Part shown: piece after piece, positions 25,261 through 40,200 of the stretch | Position numbering within the stretch: position 1 is the stretch's first letter | How the letters are laid out: each line of letters starts with the position of its first letter | Assembly (NCBI GenBank): GCA_030278955.1 | Contig: JAOANR010000014.1 | Span: 13,394,068-13,458,067, forward strand | Source: Hygrophila difformis | Lineage: Eukaryota; Streptophyta; Magnoliopsida; Lamiales; Acanthaceae | Reading direction: 5' to 3' | DNA: 64,000 nucleotides | Program-made: the position numbers and the translations under genes | The notes under the pieces: model-generated | The model's input: only the letters and a program-made list of their open reading frames with translations | What the model was told of the DNA's origin: nothing | Database searches by the model: none

Positions 25261-28200
25261 GATGGATGCAAAATTTAGTAGAGCTATCTATAGTTGGAAA
25301 ATTGGATCCCCTATAATAACTAATAAGGAGATGGGATTATTTTATCATGGTTTGAGCGTCCGGACCCAATCAGTGCTTTGTATTGATGAAGTATGTGCTG
25401 GGTATTTAATAGTGTTTGGGTTATATAAAGGGTTTGTTTGGAAGGGAGTATATTAGGCAGCATATTCAAGTTTAGCATGTTTGACCAAGGAACATGCTGT
25501 TTCTTTGTTGTTTGGTAACCAACAGATATGATAAGCAGAATTGTCTCCAGTCTGCTGAAACTGATATGCTGCCTAATGAAGCAGATCAAGGAGCGGAATC
25601 ATTTTCTATCTGCTAATTGTTACTATATGTTAATTTACCAAACATTTTTAATCAAAGCTGTTTTTACTATCTGGTAGTCAAATCTACTTCTCATATCTGC
25701 TGATTATATCTGCTGGTCAAATCTGCTATCTGCTATTTGCTATCTCCCAAACACGCCCAAAAGCGCTCAATACATACAAAACACTCCTTCAGCAGTTGCT
25801 GATTCACTTCCCAAATCAACTTCATTTTATTGTCGTAATTATCTTAAGTCACAATAGTCGGTCCATTAGACTGAATATAGTGGCTGGTTCTCACTTGGTC
25901 TAACAAAAAAAATCCTCCAAAATCAAGATGAGAAAAGAGTATAAATCCTATGGTAAATACACAAGTTGTATTTGGATTGATAGGATTTAAAATAGATAAC
26001 AACAAATATTTCCACCTGTTTGGATTAGTGAGAGGATTCCAAATCTTTCCTAAAGCTAGTAATTTGAAATTACTCATTCAAATTCACTCCTACTTGTTAA
26101 CCCCTCAAAATTTAATTCATATATAGTAATAGCTTGGTTACACACAAATCTATAATAAAATTATTAATATATTAAACTCTTACACTAAGGTTGTATTCGA
26201 TTCAGAGTTTATTAGATTTCTATGGGCTTTAAAAAGTCGGTTGATTTAAAAAGTCCATAGACTAGGGGGTGTATTCGATTGAGAGTTTATAAGATTTTTA
26301 TGGACTTTAAAAAGTTGATGGATTTAAAAAGTCCATAGACTCCACATAGAGTTGACTGGTTTATATAGAATCCATGAAGAGTCTTGAAGAGTCTGGCTGA
26401 TTTTAGGGGGTGTATTCAATGTAGAGTCTGTAGGATTTTTTTGGACTTTTAAAGTTGGGGTGTATTCAATTTAGATTTTAAAAAGTCTTTAAAAATCTAG
26501 GTGTATTCAATACAGATTTTTAAAAGTCTTTAAAAATCTAGGTGTATTCAATACAGATTTTAAAAAGTCTTTAAAAATCTAAGTGTATTCAACATTCCAT
26601 GGATTTTAAATCTTTATAGATTTTAATGGATTCTCTTAAAAAATATAACTAAACAAAATCTCTCTAAAAATCCATGGATTTCTAAAAGTCAGCCAAACTC
26701 TACATGGAGTCTATATGGCATGGATGCCCGGATCAACCAAACCGACGATCCGAACACGGATATATTTGGGCTTGAATTAATTGAATTGAGGAGAAGAAGA
26801 AGCAATGGCCCAATGGGAGTACAAGCCCAACAAAGCAAAAATGGAATTATAATTGGAAAAGGCCCAGCTCACCTTAACGCAGGTTCATCTTGCGTTAAGA
26901 ATCAAGGCACACCAAGGAACAACGCAGATCCATCTTGCGTTATTATTAAAAGACAAAGAGGACTCCCGCGGGTTCGTCTTGCGTTAGCAGCTTCTCCCTC
27001 CATCTTCTCCGATCGGCGTATCCTTCCTCCGGCGTCCCTCCCTGCTCCGGCGAAGGCGCCATCCCCGTCGTCTGGCCGACCAGCGCTGCCCCATCGCGTC
27101 ACTTCTCAACCACCGCCCAGCAACAGCCATGGCCTCCGCTCGACTCGTCGTCCGCCACCCTTCTCCAACACCTCCACCTTCATCAAGCCCCCGGCCAGCC
27201 GACGTCCTCCGGCGAACGACCACCACCGCCGACTGTCCTTCTCGATATCCGCTCACCATCTCTCCGAGCTTCCTTCTTGCATTTCAGTTCAGTCTCCATA
27301 GCCGCTGACTCCTCCAACTCCATCAACCCACCCATGGCCGCCACCTGCAAACCCTCAAATTATCTCCGGCCACTTCAAGCTTCAACCGGCCAACTCCTGG
27401 AGAACATCAACTGCCTCCCACCTTGTTTCATCGAGCTCCGGTCATCCTCTACCATATTCCGGCCACCCCGAAAACCGAAGCTTCGCCGTAGAAGAAAACT
27501 CCGTCGCGCCGCCGCAAGCTTCCATCCATTTCCGATGCCGCCTCCGTCCATGGCCTGGCCTCCGGCCAGCCCCCAACGTCATCCCCAAGCTCCTGCCATC
27601 AACCTCCGTACCTCCGACCACCTTCTCCATCACAACACGAAGCCAACCTTCCCAAAAGCTTCAACAAACCCTTGAATTATTTCAAGGGTCCAGCAGCCCC
27701 TTCAGAATGCTTCGACCATGTCGCGAGCCGTCCGCGACATGAGCCTCCTCCTCCATGGCGCGAGAGGCTGCCGGGCGCGAAGCAGTTGTGGCGCGATGGC
27801 TTGTATCGCGACAGACCCTATCACGACAGGCCATTTTGTTTAGGGACAAGGGAGCTTTAATTTCAACACTTGTTTATTATATTAGGGTTGTTTAATTGTT
27901 ATTCCTAGTTGCTTAATTCCTATGTAATTTGGTTGCCTATATATATGGCCTCCAAGACACTTTGCCATTCACCTTTGAAATGAATCCATATTGAATACAC
28001 TTGGGAATTGTTTATGTGTTGTTTGAAAGGTCACCCGAATTCTTCCACATAGGTTGAATTCCTTTTGAGTATTGAGGTGTGCTCAATCGTATTGACACCA
28101 TTAGGATATCGATTGAGGGAATCGGACACCACCGTGCAATCGATTCCAAGGTTGAGTATCCGAAGTGGAAATCTCCCTATCTTTTTATTTTTGTACATCT

Positions 28201-31200
28201 TGTTCTTGTTTGTAAATCGTATCCAGTCCTCGATCCATGGCATCTCTTGGTATCAGAGCCTAGATTGGATCGATTTACACTTTCCATCTCATTCCAAAAA
28301 TTCCAAAAATCCAAAATATAAGTTTCTGTGTACTGTTCATCCTTCAGCCGTTTTGCTCAGGCCACATTCTCTGAATTCTGAGTTCACATTCGGTTTTTTT
28401 GGGTCGATTACATAGAGATTCATATAAAGTTCTTCCGATTTGGCCAAGGGATCAATTTTCTATGAATTTTTGAAGTTCTTAGTCATTTTTCACCAAAAAC
28501 AACTTTTCTTCATTTTCCTTGGGTTTGATCTTGTGTTTCACCTCCCATTTGGAACCACCGTTCCATTTGGCAACCATAGAACATCCATTTCCAAGGGGTT
28601 ATGCTGCCCAATTTTTCTCAAATCCATTTCCTTCATCAAAAATCCATTTTCCAAACCCTAGAAATAATATTCTGCTTGCTGTCCGAATTTTCTGGTCTCG
28701 TTCTGTTTGGATTTTTGCAAATCTGATTCCACCATCTTGTTCCTCTCGTCGAACACATAGGTTTGCATATAAAGAACATAAAAAACGGACATCGGGAGCC
28801 AAAGTTATGGCCATTTGAAGATTCAAGCACATTCTTGGTGTTCTTGACAAAAAATTCAAAAATCTCCATATTTTTGCTTTTTGTCCTTGTGATTTGTTGT
28901 TATTACTCACTGTTTGGATTGTTATTGCATTAATTGTTGGTTTGTATGCTTAATTGGTTATTATGCAAGCTTAATCCGGAGTGTTGAGTGAATTTTGAGA
29001 GTGGGATTAATTTTTGGTTTAGGGTTTGTTCTTGAGTGTTCTTCATTTTGTTCATGTGTGTTCTTCCATCTTCATCCAATCTTCAAAGGATATTCATCAT
29101 GTTCTTGAGGGCCTATGTTTGATCTGTTGGGCATCAGAAAAGTGGTGTTAAGGGAAAGGTTCAAGACAAGTTCTGTACCGGATCTGGGAAGCAATTAATT
29201 CCCCATATTATTTGCCCTTTTGGGCAAGCACAAGGACGTACGAGTGGGGAAATTATTTTGTTTTGCATGAAAGTTGGCAAGAGGAGCACTCCACAATCTC
29301 GTTGGCCACACCATAATTTGAATTGGGTGAACCCCACGCGCAATTGATTGAGAAATTGAAGCCAATACGTGGCCTTGACAATTGATTTCCCAAATTTATC
29401 TATTAGACCATGAATATCCATGACCAGGTTCCCCAAAAGATCAACCGCCATGTCACTAAATAATTTAAAAAAAATCAAAAATGTATTCCATGGGTGAGGT
29501 GAAGGTCGACCAAATGGAAAATCCAACCACAAGGTCTCATCTCATTGGCCAATGGGATGGAGACATTTGTCTCATTCCCATTGGTCAAGTAAAACTTTAA
29601 ATAAATTTGATTAAAATCATTATATTTTTTATATTTTAAAATAAAAATATATAAAAAATATACCAAATTTTATAATTTTTCATTCTCTACAAATAGAGAC
29701 CACTATTGCTATATTTTTGTTAAATACATAATATATCAATTTTGATATATTTAACCTATTTTAAAATTTATATAAAATAAAAATAAATAAAAAATATATT
29801 AAAATTTTAGATTTTTTATTCTTTATAAGTAAGATAAAATATTTTATATTTTTTATACATTAATTTTTTTATATTTTAACATAATTTAAAATTATAGAAA
29901 TTAAAATAATTTATATATAATATTGTGGTTGGATGGTTGGGTGGTTATTGATATAGTATGAAAAATTGAAGTGGTTGGGTTGGGATGAATATTGATGAGT
30001 TGGAGGAGAGAGAAATTAATAAAATAATGAGATTGTTGGATGGTTGGGTGGTTGGGGTGGTCATGGTTAAAGATAGCCTTAAGTGCCCAGGCCTTGACTG
30101 TCAGAATTTTAATAGGCCCAAAACGAATTTTCAACAAGCCAAAATTTGAATTCACCAAGTGGGTTTGAAAGATTGATTGAGTAAAATTTGGTTTAATTAA
30201 TTGGGCAATTATTTTATTGTTCAATTGATTAAATTAAATTGGGTATTTAATTAACTGTGCGATTTCACTGAATTAAATCACGAACAATTTATCGGGTTGA
30301 AGTTCCGTCATTGTGTTTACACTTGACAGTGGAATTCCCCGAGGAATAAGTGCTTGCACTGTTCCTCTGATTTATTTCACAAATCACAGAGTTGAAGCTC
30401 CGTCTGCAATTGCAGATAGTGGAGTTCCTCAACAGTAATTAATTACCGGGCTACTCCTTGATAGCAGTCAGACAGTTTGGATTTACTTATTGGGTTTGTG
30501 TGTGAGGCATATATTTGTGATTCCGAGTGTTTTATTTTGTGAGGTTTTTACTTTACATTTTAAAATTGTGAGGAATCGGATTTATTGCTTGCAGGCTGAT
30601 TAATCTTGCGAACTGTAATTTGTGCACTACAATCACACACAGAATCTGTGCTTTTCTTTGATAGAGTCGAACTTTGCATTCTGATTCTTGCACTGTGCGT
30701 CCCATATTTTATTGCTCTCACCCTCTGTTGTTGGTTGATACGATTGAGCATTATCCGATTTATTTGGAACCAACCGGTGGAGAATTCGGACCTGCAGAGA
30801 GAGAGAAACAGTTGCGAGATCACTCTACATATTTCCGTTGATTTTTCTAACCCATTATACATATATCTAGTTTGTTCCGAAATGGCAGGTACTTCTGACC
30901 CAGCTATAATGGAGTTACTGAGGAGCCTGAATGCAAGCATGGTGTCCATGAGTCATGACATGAAAGAGATGAAGGCTGAAATGACCCACGAGTTCAAGAA
31001 AGTGAACAGCAAAATTGAGAAGGACAATCATGCTCTCTCTTCAGAGCTGCATGGGAAATTGCACAAGGTTGTTACTGATGGCAACCGAATGACTGAAGTT
31101 TTAGCGCAAAGGATTGATCAGAAAATTAGCGAAGTTACTGAAGACTTCGAGGAAATATTGGATCAACTTGCCACAGATTTTGAACAAGCTTTGAATGTGC

Positions 31201-34200
31201 AAGTAGACCACCGCATTGGTATTTTATCTGCGAAGCTGAGTGGAAAAGTCGAGTTCCTTGCTGAAGAAATGGACCGACAGACCGATGAACTTCACGAGCA
31301 CATCATAGTCTCCACTACTGAAGTTGAACTTAAGCTGGATGCGATCACCTCATTTTTCCAGAGATCTGTCAAAGACTTCGCTGCTCGTCATGGTCAGAAG
31401 ATAACAGAAAGGATTAAAAATCTCTTCTGTCAATCTGAGAAGGAATTAAATGCTACCATTGAAGACCAGCTTGAGAAGATAGCAGGACAGATTGAAGGGA
31501 AACTGGAGTATGAATTGGAGCAATTGGGTAACAGATTGGAAGAACAAATAGCTGAGCAAGCTGAACAGTTACCGACTACTGATCTGAAGGCCAGCTGTTC
31601 TTCAGAAATTTCAAAATTAATTGCTCAATTCAGGGAAGAAATAACTGCATTCATCATTTCTGAAATTAATTCTTTATCTGATAAATTCACTGCTGAGCTT
31701 AAAAATTTTTCAATTGATATAGATCACCGGCTTGTGAATCCCCAACGAATTCATGATCAAGTTATGGAAGCAGTGAAGCAGGAATTGCGAAACACCTTGG
31801 ACGTCCAGATCATTGATATCTTAGAAGAGGATTTCGGACTCCAACAACGGGGACAGATAGTGAGGCACCAAGGGGCCAAAACTGAGAAGACGACCCATCT
31901 GAAAGGACCCGTCAAACCCCCGGAGCCTCCCGATACAAGCCATCAAGTTTCGAGAGTTACTTGGGATCCATTGCTTGGTCTAGGCCAAAGCCTTCCATCA
32001 CCGAAGCTCCCACCACCTTCTCCATGCAGTGCTCAAGGTCATGTCATTTTCCATGGGTACTATAACCCCCAACGGTACTTGGCATGGAAGGAACACATGG
32101 AGCAAGAACGGAAGCACCATTCTTGGACAGAAACTGAGGCGTTTGAATTCGCCACAAAGTCTTTTGACGAGTCGGCCAACGTCTGGCTAACACGAGTTCA
32201 GGAAGCACGTCTGAGATACGCATGCAGTTATGCCAATACATGGTCAGATTTGATCAGAATGATGGATGCCAAGTACTTGACTGACCGGATTCGAATGGAC
32301 GCCACTGCAAATTACAGAGTTGTAACACAGGGTAATCAATCAGTAGCAAGGTACTTCAAGGATTTCACTGACCTTAAAAGGCAGACAGGCATTTACGAGA
32401 CAGCAGCGCAAGAAGCAAGACATTTCTTGAGGGGCTTACATAACGGAATCCGTGAGCAAATGATGCGCAATTATAAGAACATTGATCAAGCGGAATACGA
32501 TGCTCGCATCTGGGAACATCGTTTGCAGGACCAATACAGGAAGAATGAAGCTGAAGCTCTCCGGAAGGGAAAAGCAAAGGTCATAGAAATCAGCAATGAA
32601 GAGGAGCAGACTCAATATAATGACCGTCTACTACCCACTTTTGTGGTTACTAGGACGACGGACACAGTCAAAGAAGTTGACCCGATCTGCACTGAATTAG
32701 AACAAAGGGAAAATCTGTTCCATTGCCGCTGTGAAATTTTAAATAATCTTGCAACCCTAGTAGTGGATAATGGAAGCTGCTCTAATGTTGTTAGTCTATA
32801 TGTTGTTCGCAGGTTAGGACTACCAACCGAAGAGCACAGAGAGCCCTACCGATTGCAATGGGTCAACGAGCACGGGATTACTAAAGTCACTAAGCGCGCA
32901 AGGGTTCCGATTGCCATCGGCACATATTTTGAGGAAATAATGTGCGATGTGATTCCTATGAGTACTTGCCACGTCTTGCTAGGACGTCCATGGCTTTTTG
33001 ATAAAGATGCAATTTATCAAGGACGCGCCAATCTGATCACCTTCACGCACGAGCATAGGAAGTACATCATCAAATCGCTGTCTCCAAGAACTGTTCAGAT
33101 TGATCGAGAAAAATTAAAGGAGAACATACGAAGAGAAGAAGAAGCTTTTAAGGCATCTCAGTCAGAGAAGGCGAAGAGCAAGCAAGCCACAAACAAAATT
33201 GCGAAACAGGCCTCTGAGGGCCAAACGAAAATTTGTTCTCTAATTTTTCGCAATACTGAGAATTTTTATGAGCCTAATGATTACAACACGTCTAATTTGG
33301 CTAATATTTTTACAGGTGCTGGAGAAAATAAAGATGACATGTTTCAAGGAAAATCAGGTGAAATTGTTCCGAAATTTGATAAAATTAATTTATCTGATAC
33401 TTGTCATGATTTTTGCAGGGCATGGAAATTGCGAGCCAAGAAGGGCGACCGACTGGAATTCAAATTGAGAGCCGAAGCTGACGAATATCTCTGCATTTTG
33501 GATCACATTTCTGATGATTTTATTGATAAATTTTGTTTTATGGAATTGATACAAAAATGCGAGATTTACAGATTTTCGGTTTATGCAGCGCTAAAGCTTA
33601 TGGTTGATCCTACCGAAGCAACTTCTCTTCCGGCTTTGAAGTTCAAAGCTCTTAAAGGGGGAGAGGATGGCATGGATGCCCGGATCAACCAAACCGACAA
33701 TCCGAACACGGATATATTTGGGCTTGAATTAATTGAATTGAGGAGAAGAAGAAGCAATGGCCCAATGGGAGTACAAGCCCAACAAAGCAAAAATGGAATT
33801 AAAATTGGAAAAGGCCCAGCTCACCTTAACGCAGGTTCATCTTGCGTTAAGAATCAAGGCACACCAAGGAACAACGCAGATCCATCTTGCGTTATTATTA
33901 AAAGACAAAGAGGACTCCCGCGGGTTCGTCTTGCGTTAGCAGCTTCTCCCTCCATCTTCTCCGATCGGCGTATCCTTCCTCCGGCGTCCCTCCCTGCTCC
34001 GGCGAAGGCGCCCATCCCCGTCGTCTGGCCGACCAGCGCTGCCCCATCGCGTCACTTCTCAACCACCGCCCAGCAACAGCCATGGCCTCCGCTCGACTCG
34101 TCGTCCGCCACCCTTCTCCAACACCTCCACCTTCATCAAGCCCCCGGCCAGCCGACGTCCTCCGGCGAACGACCACCACCGCCGACTGTCCTCCTCGATA

Positions 34201-37200
34201 TCCGCTCACCATCTCTCCGACCTTCCTTCTTGCATTTCAGTTCAGTCTCCATAGCCGCTGACTCCTCCAACTCCATCAACCCACCCATGGCCGCCACCTG
34301 CAAACCCTCAAATTATCTCCGGCCACTTCAAGCTTCAACCGGCCAACTCCTGGAGAACATCAGCTGCCTCCCACCTTGTTTCATCGAGCTCCGGTCATCC
34401 TCTACCATATTCCGGCCACCCCGAAAACCGAAGCTTCGCCGTAGAAGAAAACTCCGTCGCGCCGCCGCAAGCTTCCATCCATTTCCGATGCCGCCTCCGT
34501 CCATGGCCTGGCCTCCGGCCAGCCCCAACGTCATCCCCAAGCTCTTGCCATCAACCTCCGTACCTCCGACCACCTTCTCCATCACAACACGAAGCCAACC
34601 TTCCCAAAAGCTTCAACAAACCCTTGAATTATTTCAAGGGTCCATCAGCCCCTTCAGAATGCTTCGACCATGTCGCGAGCCGTCCGCGACATGAGCCTCC
34701 TCCTCCATGGCGCGAGAGGCTGCCGGGCGCGAAGCAGTTGTGGCGCGATGGCTTGTATCGCGACAGACCCTATCACGACAGGCCATTTTGTTTAGGGACA
34801 AGGGAGCTTTAATTTCAACACTTGTTTATTATATTAGGGTTGTTTAATTGTTATTCCTAGTTGCTTAATTCCTATGTAATTTGGTTGCCTATATATATGG
34901 CCTCCAAGACACTTTGCCATTCACCTTTGAAATGAATCCATATTGAATACACTTGGGAAGTGTTTATGTGTTGTTTGAAAGGTCACCCGAATTCTTCCAC
35001 ATAAGTTGAATTCCTTTTGAGTATTGAGGTGTGCTCAATCGTATTGACACCATTAGGATATCGATTGAGGGAATCGGACACCACCGTGCAATTGATTCCA
35101 AGGTTGAGTATCCGAAGTGGAAATCTCCCTATCTTTTTATTTTTGTTCATCTTGTTCTTGTTTGTAAATCGTATCCAATCCTCGATCCATGGCACTATAC
35201 AAAATCAATCGACTCTGAAAACTCTACGTGGAGTCTATGGACTTTCTAAATCCACCAACTTTTTAAAATCCATATAAATCTGAATTGAATACACCCCCCT
35301 TAGAGAGATTTTGTTTAGTTATATTTTTTAAGAGAATCCATTAAAATATATAAAGAATTAAAATCCATAGATTGTTGAATACCTCTAGATTTTTAAAAAC
35401 TTTTAAAAATCTGTGTTGAATACCTCTAGATTTTTAATTTTTAAAGACTTTTAAAAATCTGTATTGAATACCTCTAGATTTTTAAAGACTTTTTAAAATC
35501 TGTATTGGAATACCTCTAGATTTTTAAAGACTTTTTAAAATCTAGATTGAATACACCCCAACTTTAGAAATCCAAAAAACTCCAACAGAGTCTTGATTGA
35601 ATACACCCCACACATAGAGTTGATTGATTTATATGGAATCCATGAAGAGTCTGGTTGATTTTAGAGAGATTTTGTTTAGTTATATTTTTAAAAGAATCCA
35701 TTAAAATTTATAGTTTTAAACTCCTTAGATTGTTGAATACATCTAGATTTTTAAAGACTTTTAAAAATTTGTATTGAATACATCTAGATTTTAAAGATTT
35801 TCACAGAAATGATTTTAAAATTAAAATCTGTATTGAATACACCCCAATTTTAGAAATCCAAAAAACTCCTATAGAGTCTTGATTGAATACACCCCACTAA
35901 ATTACCCATTCATAAAGTACTTATCATATTTACAGAGTAACAACTCTACCCAATTCATAAGGATTGAATGAAAATTCGAACTCCAACTATAAAACTAGAA
36001 ATGAAAACTGGTCACTGTCCCCTCTCTTTCACATATTTGAATTATTTTTAAAAGATCTTCAACCAAATTCAAATCTATATATTGATGCAAACATAAATTT
36101 ATACAATTGAAAAATGGTCAAAGGTACAGAAAATGCTTGCGGCTGTCACATTAAATGTGGTCAAATGTCGATAAAATATGTAGTTAAACGATTAAATGAA
36201 TAGTACGTAGGACTAAAATAATTATAGTACTGGCTAAATAATTTATCATAAATCCTTTCACATGTATGCATGGCTGGACAAATTATAAATGCGTTGCTTA
36301 GATGTTCTTTAAAAATTTTGTTTGTTATTATGGTTCATTTACTTTAAAAAAAAAATCAAAACCGGAAATATGCATTCAAAGTTAATAATAATCGTTTTCA
36401 ATTATTTGAAATAAAACAATAATTTGTTATCTTGATTCAGCTTCTAAAAAATAAGTAATAAAATGACAATCAAACAAGGAAGAGAAAACCATGTTCATTA
36501 TTCATATTTTGACCAACGAATAAAATGTTTGTAATCCGGTTTCTGTAATGGCAAAACAATTGCCAGCAGGTGCAATCAGCGCTAAAAATGATGTGTAACC
36601 CTTTGTAAAGTGATGTATAAGCCTTATAAAATGATGTATAGACGGTAGTTTGTTTTTTTATTAGTTTTTGGTTCATAACCTCTATTCATCACTTCTTTCT
36701 ACTCACACATTATTTCATATACACATACCCATCACTTTTGAATGTGTCAACACCTACATGCTGCCAGCACCAAAACAATTTCCAAATGTTTGATAGGTTG
36801 ATTGTTAGGAATATAGTTCATCTCACACAAAATTATGATTCTGATCAACAGTACTTATCACATACTAGATGATGCATACTTGGTCAAAGATTTTTTTTTA
36901 AAAAAAAAACATTAAACATGTAAGAAAAGTGGATCGCAATTAATTAATGATATTGGATGGAGTGTAAAAATGAGGATGTGAATTGATGATGATCAGGCCT
37001 CGTATTGACCTGTTTAATTATCCACATGCTTGCTTATCATGTTGCCTCCATTAATTGAAGGTTAACTCATTTGTGATGTTTTTGCAAAAGTTGTCTTATC
37101 TATACTATATAAAACCTCTTGATGCTATGAATAGTGATGGGCTAATAGTGGGTTTAACTTTAATTTTTTTTGTTAAATCTTATATATCATTATGTAATAT

Positions 37201-40200
37201 AATTAATTTGTTTACTTTGGCTACTTTTGAGTTAGGTATTTTATTTACTTCATATCAATTGAGTTAAATTATCTATATTGAATGTATGCATAATTGTTTA
37301 TGTTAATATTCAAAATAATGATCTAAATTTAAAGAAAAAAAAAATAATAGTGACTTTATATACTTTGTGTTTGTTTGATTAGTATTTTTCGGCCTAAAAA
37401 TACATTTTGCTTAATTTATTTTTGCATATACCGATTACCAGATATTACTTTTTACTTAAAATTTGAATTAAACAGTAGATTACTGATTATTATAGTATAT
37501 TTTTTAAAAACTATGTACATAATTTCATAGATATAAATAGTATTTCTATTTAATACAATTATCTTCATCTAATAAAGATATTATTCGTGATACTGTGTGA
37601 TAATTAATTTACGTAATGTCATATGTTTTAATAACTTAAATATATTATTTGGATGAATATTATATATTTAAATAATACACTATTTTTTACGTATATCGGG
37701 TATTCCTATGCCACATTGGGATTTAAATAATACATTATTATTTAAACTATTGAGGTTAATAATCAAGATTTGAATAATTAATATTTTATGTTTAATTGTT
37801 GGTGAATTAATTATATAAATAATTGTTGGGAGAAATGTTTTGGCGAATAATAATTATTTCATACAAAATTCAAACAAATTTGGATTTGTGTTATTTCGTA
37901 TTCGTCGCCAACATATCAGTATTACATTTTAATATTTTATTATCTTCTTATACGAATTATATTCTATGTATTGTTATCACACATTATCCATACCCCGCCC
38001 ATTCGGGTGGGGTAAAACTAGTTGTGTACTACACTACTACTCCCTCGGTTTAATTTTTTTATTTAGTTGTTATTATTTATTGAACAATTTGGATTTAATT
38101 TTTTAACACAGTATGGGCATGTTTGGTTTGATGTATTGGACTGTATGAAGCCTTATTGTATTAATTTAATACATACCCATGTTTGGCAGTTTTTTGGATA
38201 TGTACATGTATTATTTTAATGCATCAAATGGTGTATAATTTAATACTTCCCCCGTTCCTTTTTATTTGACACAGTAGGAGTTTTGTTACTGTTCATTGAG
38301 TAACTTTAATTCAACTTTTTAATATACTTATATAGAACAAAAAATAGCCAAGTGAGATCTTATTAGATTCGTCTAGTCGCATAGATTTAGAATATTAAAG
38401 TTTCATAAGTTTTATTTGTACGGACTTTGAGCTATTGAAGATTGAAAATGTGTATTGGATTGCGTGAAATGTGGGTCCGTGACAATTAAAAAGGAACGGG
38501 GGTAGTACCAGGGTGGAATGCAGTTTAGATGGTATTATCTTTCTTCTCTTTCAACAGTTCAACTTCTACACATCCCTTAATTCCCTTCTCCCCTTCTCCT
38601 CAGTCCTCCCACGATAACAACACCCCAAAATCCGGAGGGAATATTATTTTTAATTTATTTGGAGGGAAGAAGAAAAAAAGAAAAACAAAACAAGTAAAGA
38701 ATTTCTGGTTAAGGCCTAGATGGGTTTCTTTTAGGCCTTTGTTTGGGTTTTTTGTTCTAATTTTTGGAATTTTTGGCTTCCCGTTTGTACAAGTTATATG
38801 TAAATGTTTTTTTGTTTGCTTTTTAAGAGAATATGAAGCACACTAAAAAGGCAAATTTTAACTTATTTTAGAAATTGATTTAAGTGAATTATAGAATAAC
38901 GGTAAACCCAAGAAAGCTCCAAGAAAGGTTTTTTGGCTGGCCAAGATTTGGACCTTGATCTCTTCTGATGAGTGACACCGAAATGATGGATCACGGCGGC
39001 GTGCCCCTGGATCAAGATGACAGCAGAGCTAGCAAACGTCCTCGCGATCTCTATAGTAACATTGCTCGCCGCATCGCTGGCTTCATTCACGTCCCTACCT
39101 AAGACCTCTATGGTGACTTTGCAGTGAATGATGAGGACATCATCCAGTCTACCTTTTATGGCATCCCTCGCTTCCAATTGTCTCCGGCCTTCAAAGAGAC
39201 CCTTCTCCATCAGTGGCGTTTTGCGGTGGTCCCAAAACCAGTGGGACGCACTGTCTCCTATGATGTCCTTAAATCGCGACTGGAGAGCATTTGGCCTGCG
39301 TCCAAATCACTTTATTTGATCGACGTGGATAATGGTTATTTCATCTTGCGATTTCAGACTGAAAATGATGCCCTCCATGCGCTCATCGGTGGGCCTTGGA
39401 TATTTTCAGGCGTGTATATACATGTCTAGCCCTGGGACGATAAATTCAATCCGTCCACAAATGAGATTAGATCTATGGTAGCCTGGATCGGACTCCCCAT
39501 AATTCCATGCACCTTTACAACAGACCATACTTGCTTAGGGCTGGAACGGTGGTGGAACAGGTTCTTAGCATTAATTTCAATACGGATAACACGGCCAGGG
39601 GCCGTTATGCCGTTATGCTCGTATAGCAGTCAAGATAGACTTGGATAAGCCCTCATGCCTCAAGTAATGCTGGAAGACGAAGTCATCAATGTTGAATATG
39701 AAAATATTAAGCTAGTATGTTTTAACTGTGGAAAGTATGGCCATGGTAAACATTCATGTCAATCTTTGAGTGCCCCCCTTCCTGCGCCTGATCCAGAAGC
39801 TTCCCCTTGTGCCAATATCTCGAATCAAGATTAGGAAGAAAGAGTCTGATTTGGCCCTTGGATGTTGGTTCAATCCAAGCGCAAGCCCCGCACTGATTCC
39901 AGGCTCAAATCTAATGTTATCAACCAGTGTCACAATCGCTTCGATGTCCTCGTGTACTGCCAAGAACCCTCTGATGATCCCACGCCTCGCACTGCTAACC
40001 ATGCTTCAAACTCTGCAAATCCAATTCCCCGTCCTGGTGACCAAGCACCCACCCCTCGCCCTATAAACCCAACAGAACAACACCCATACCGACCTCTACA
40101 GACTTCTCAGGTACGGGACGCTCTACATCTGCCTCGCCCATCCTCACCCCCGGTCTCTGACATCCCAGGTCACAACACTCCAAGGCGTAGCCACAGCCCC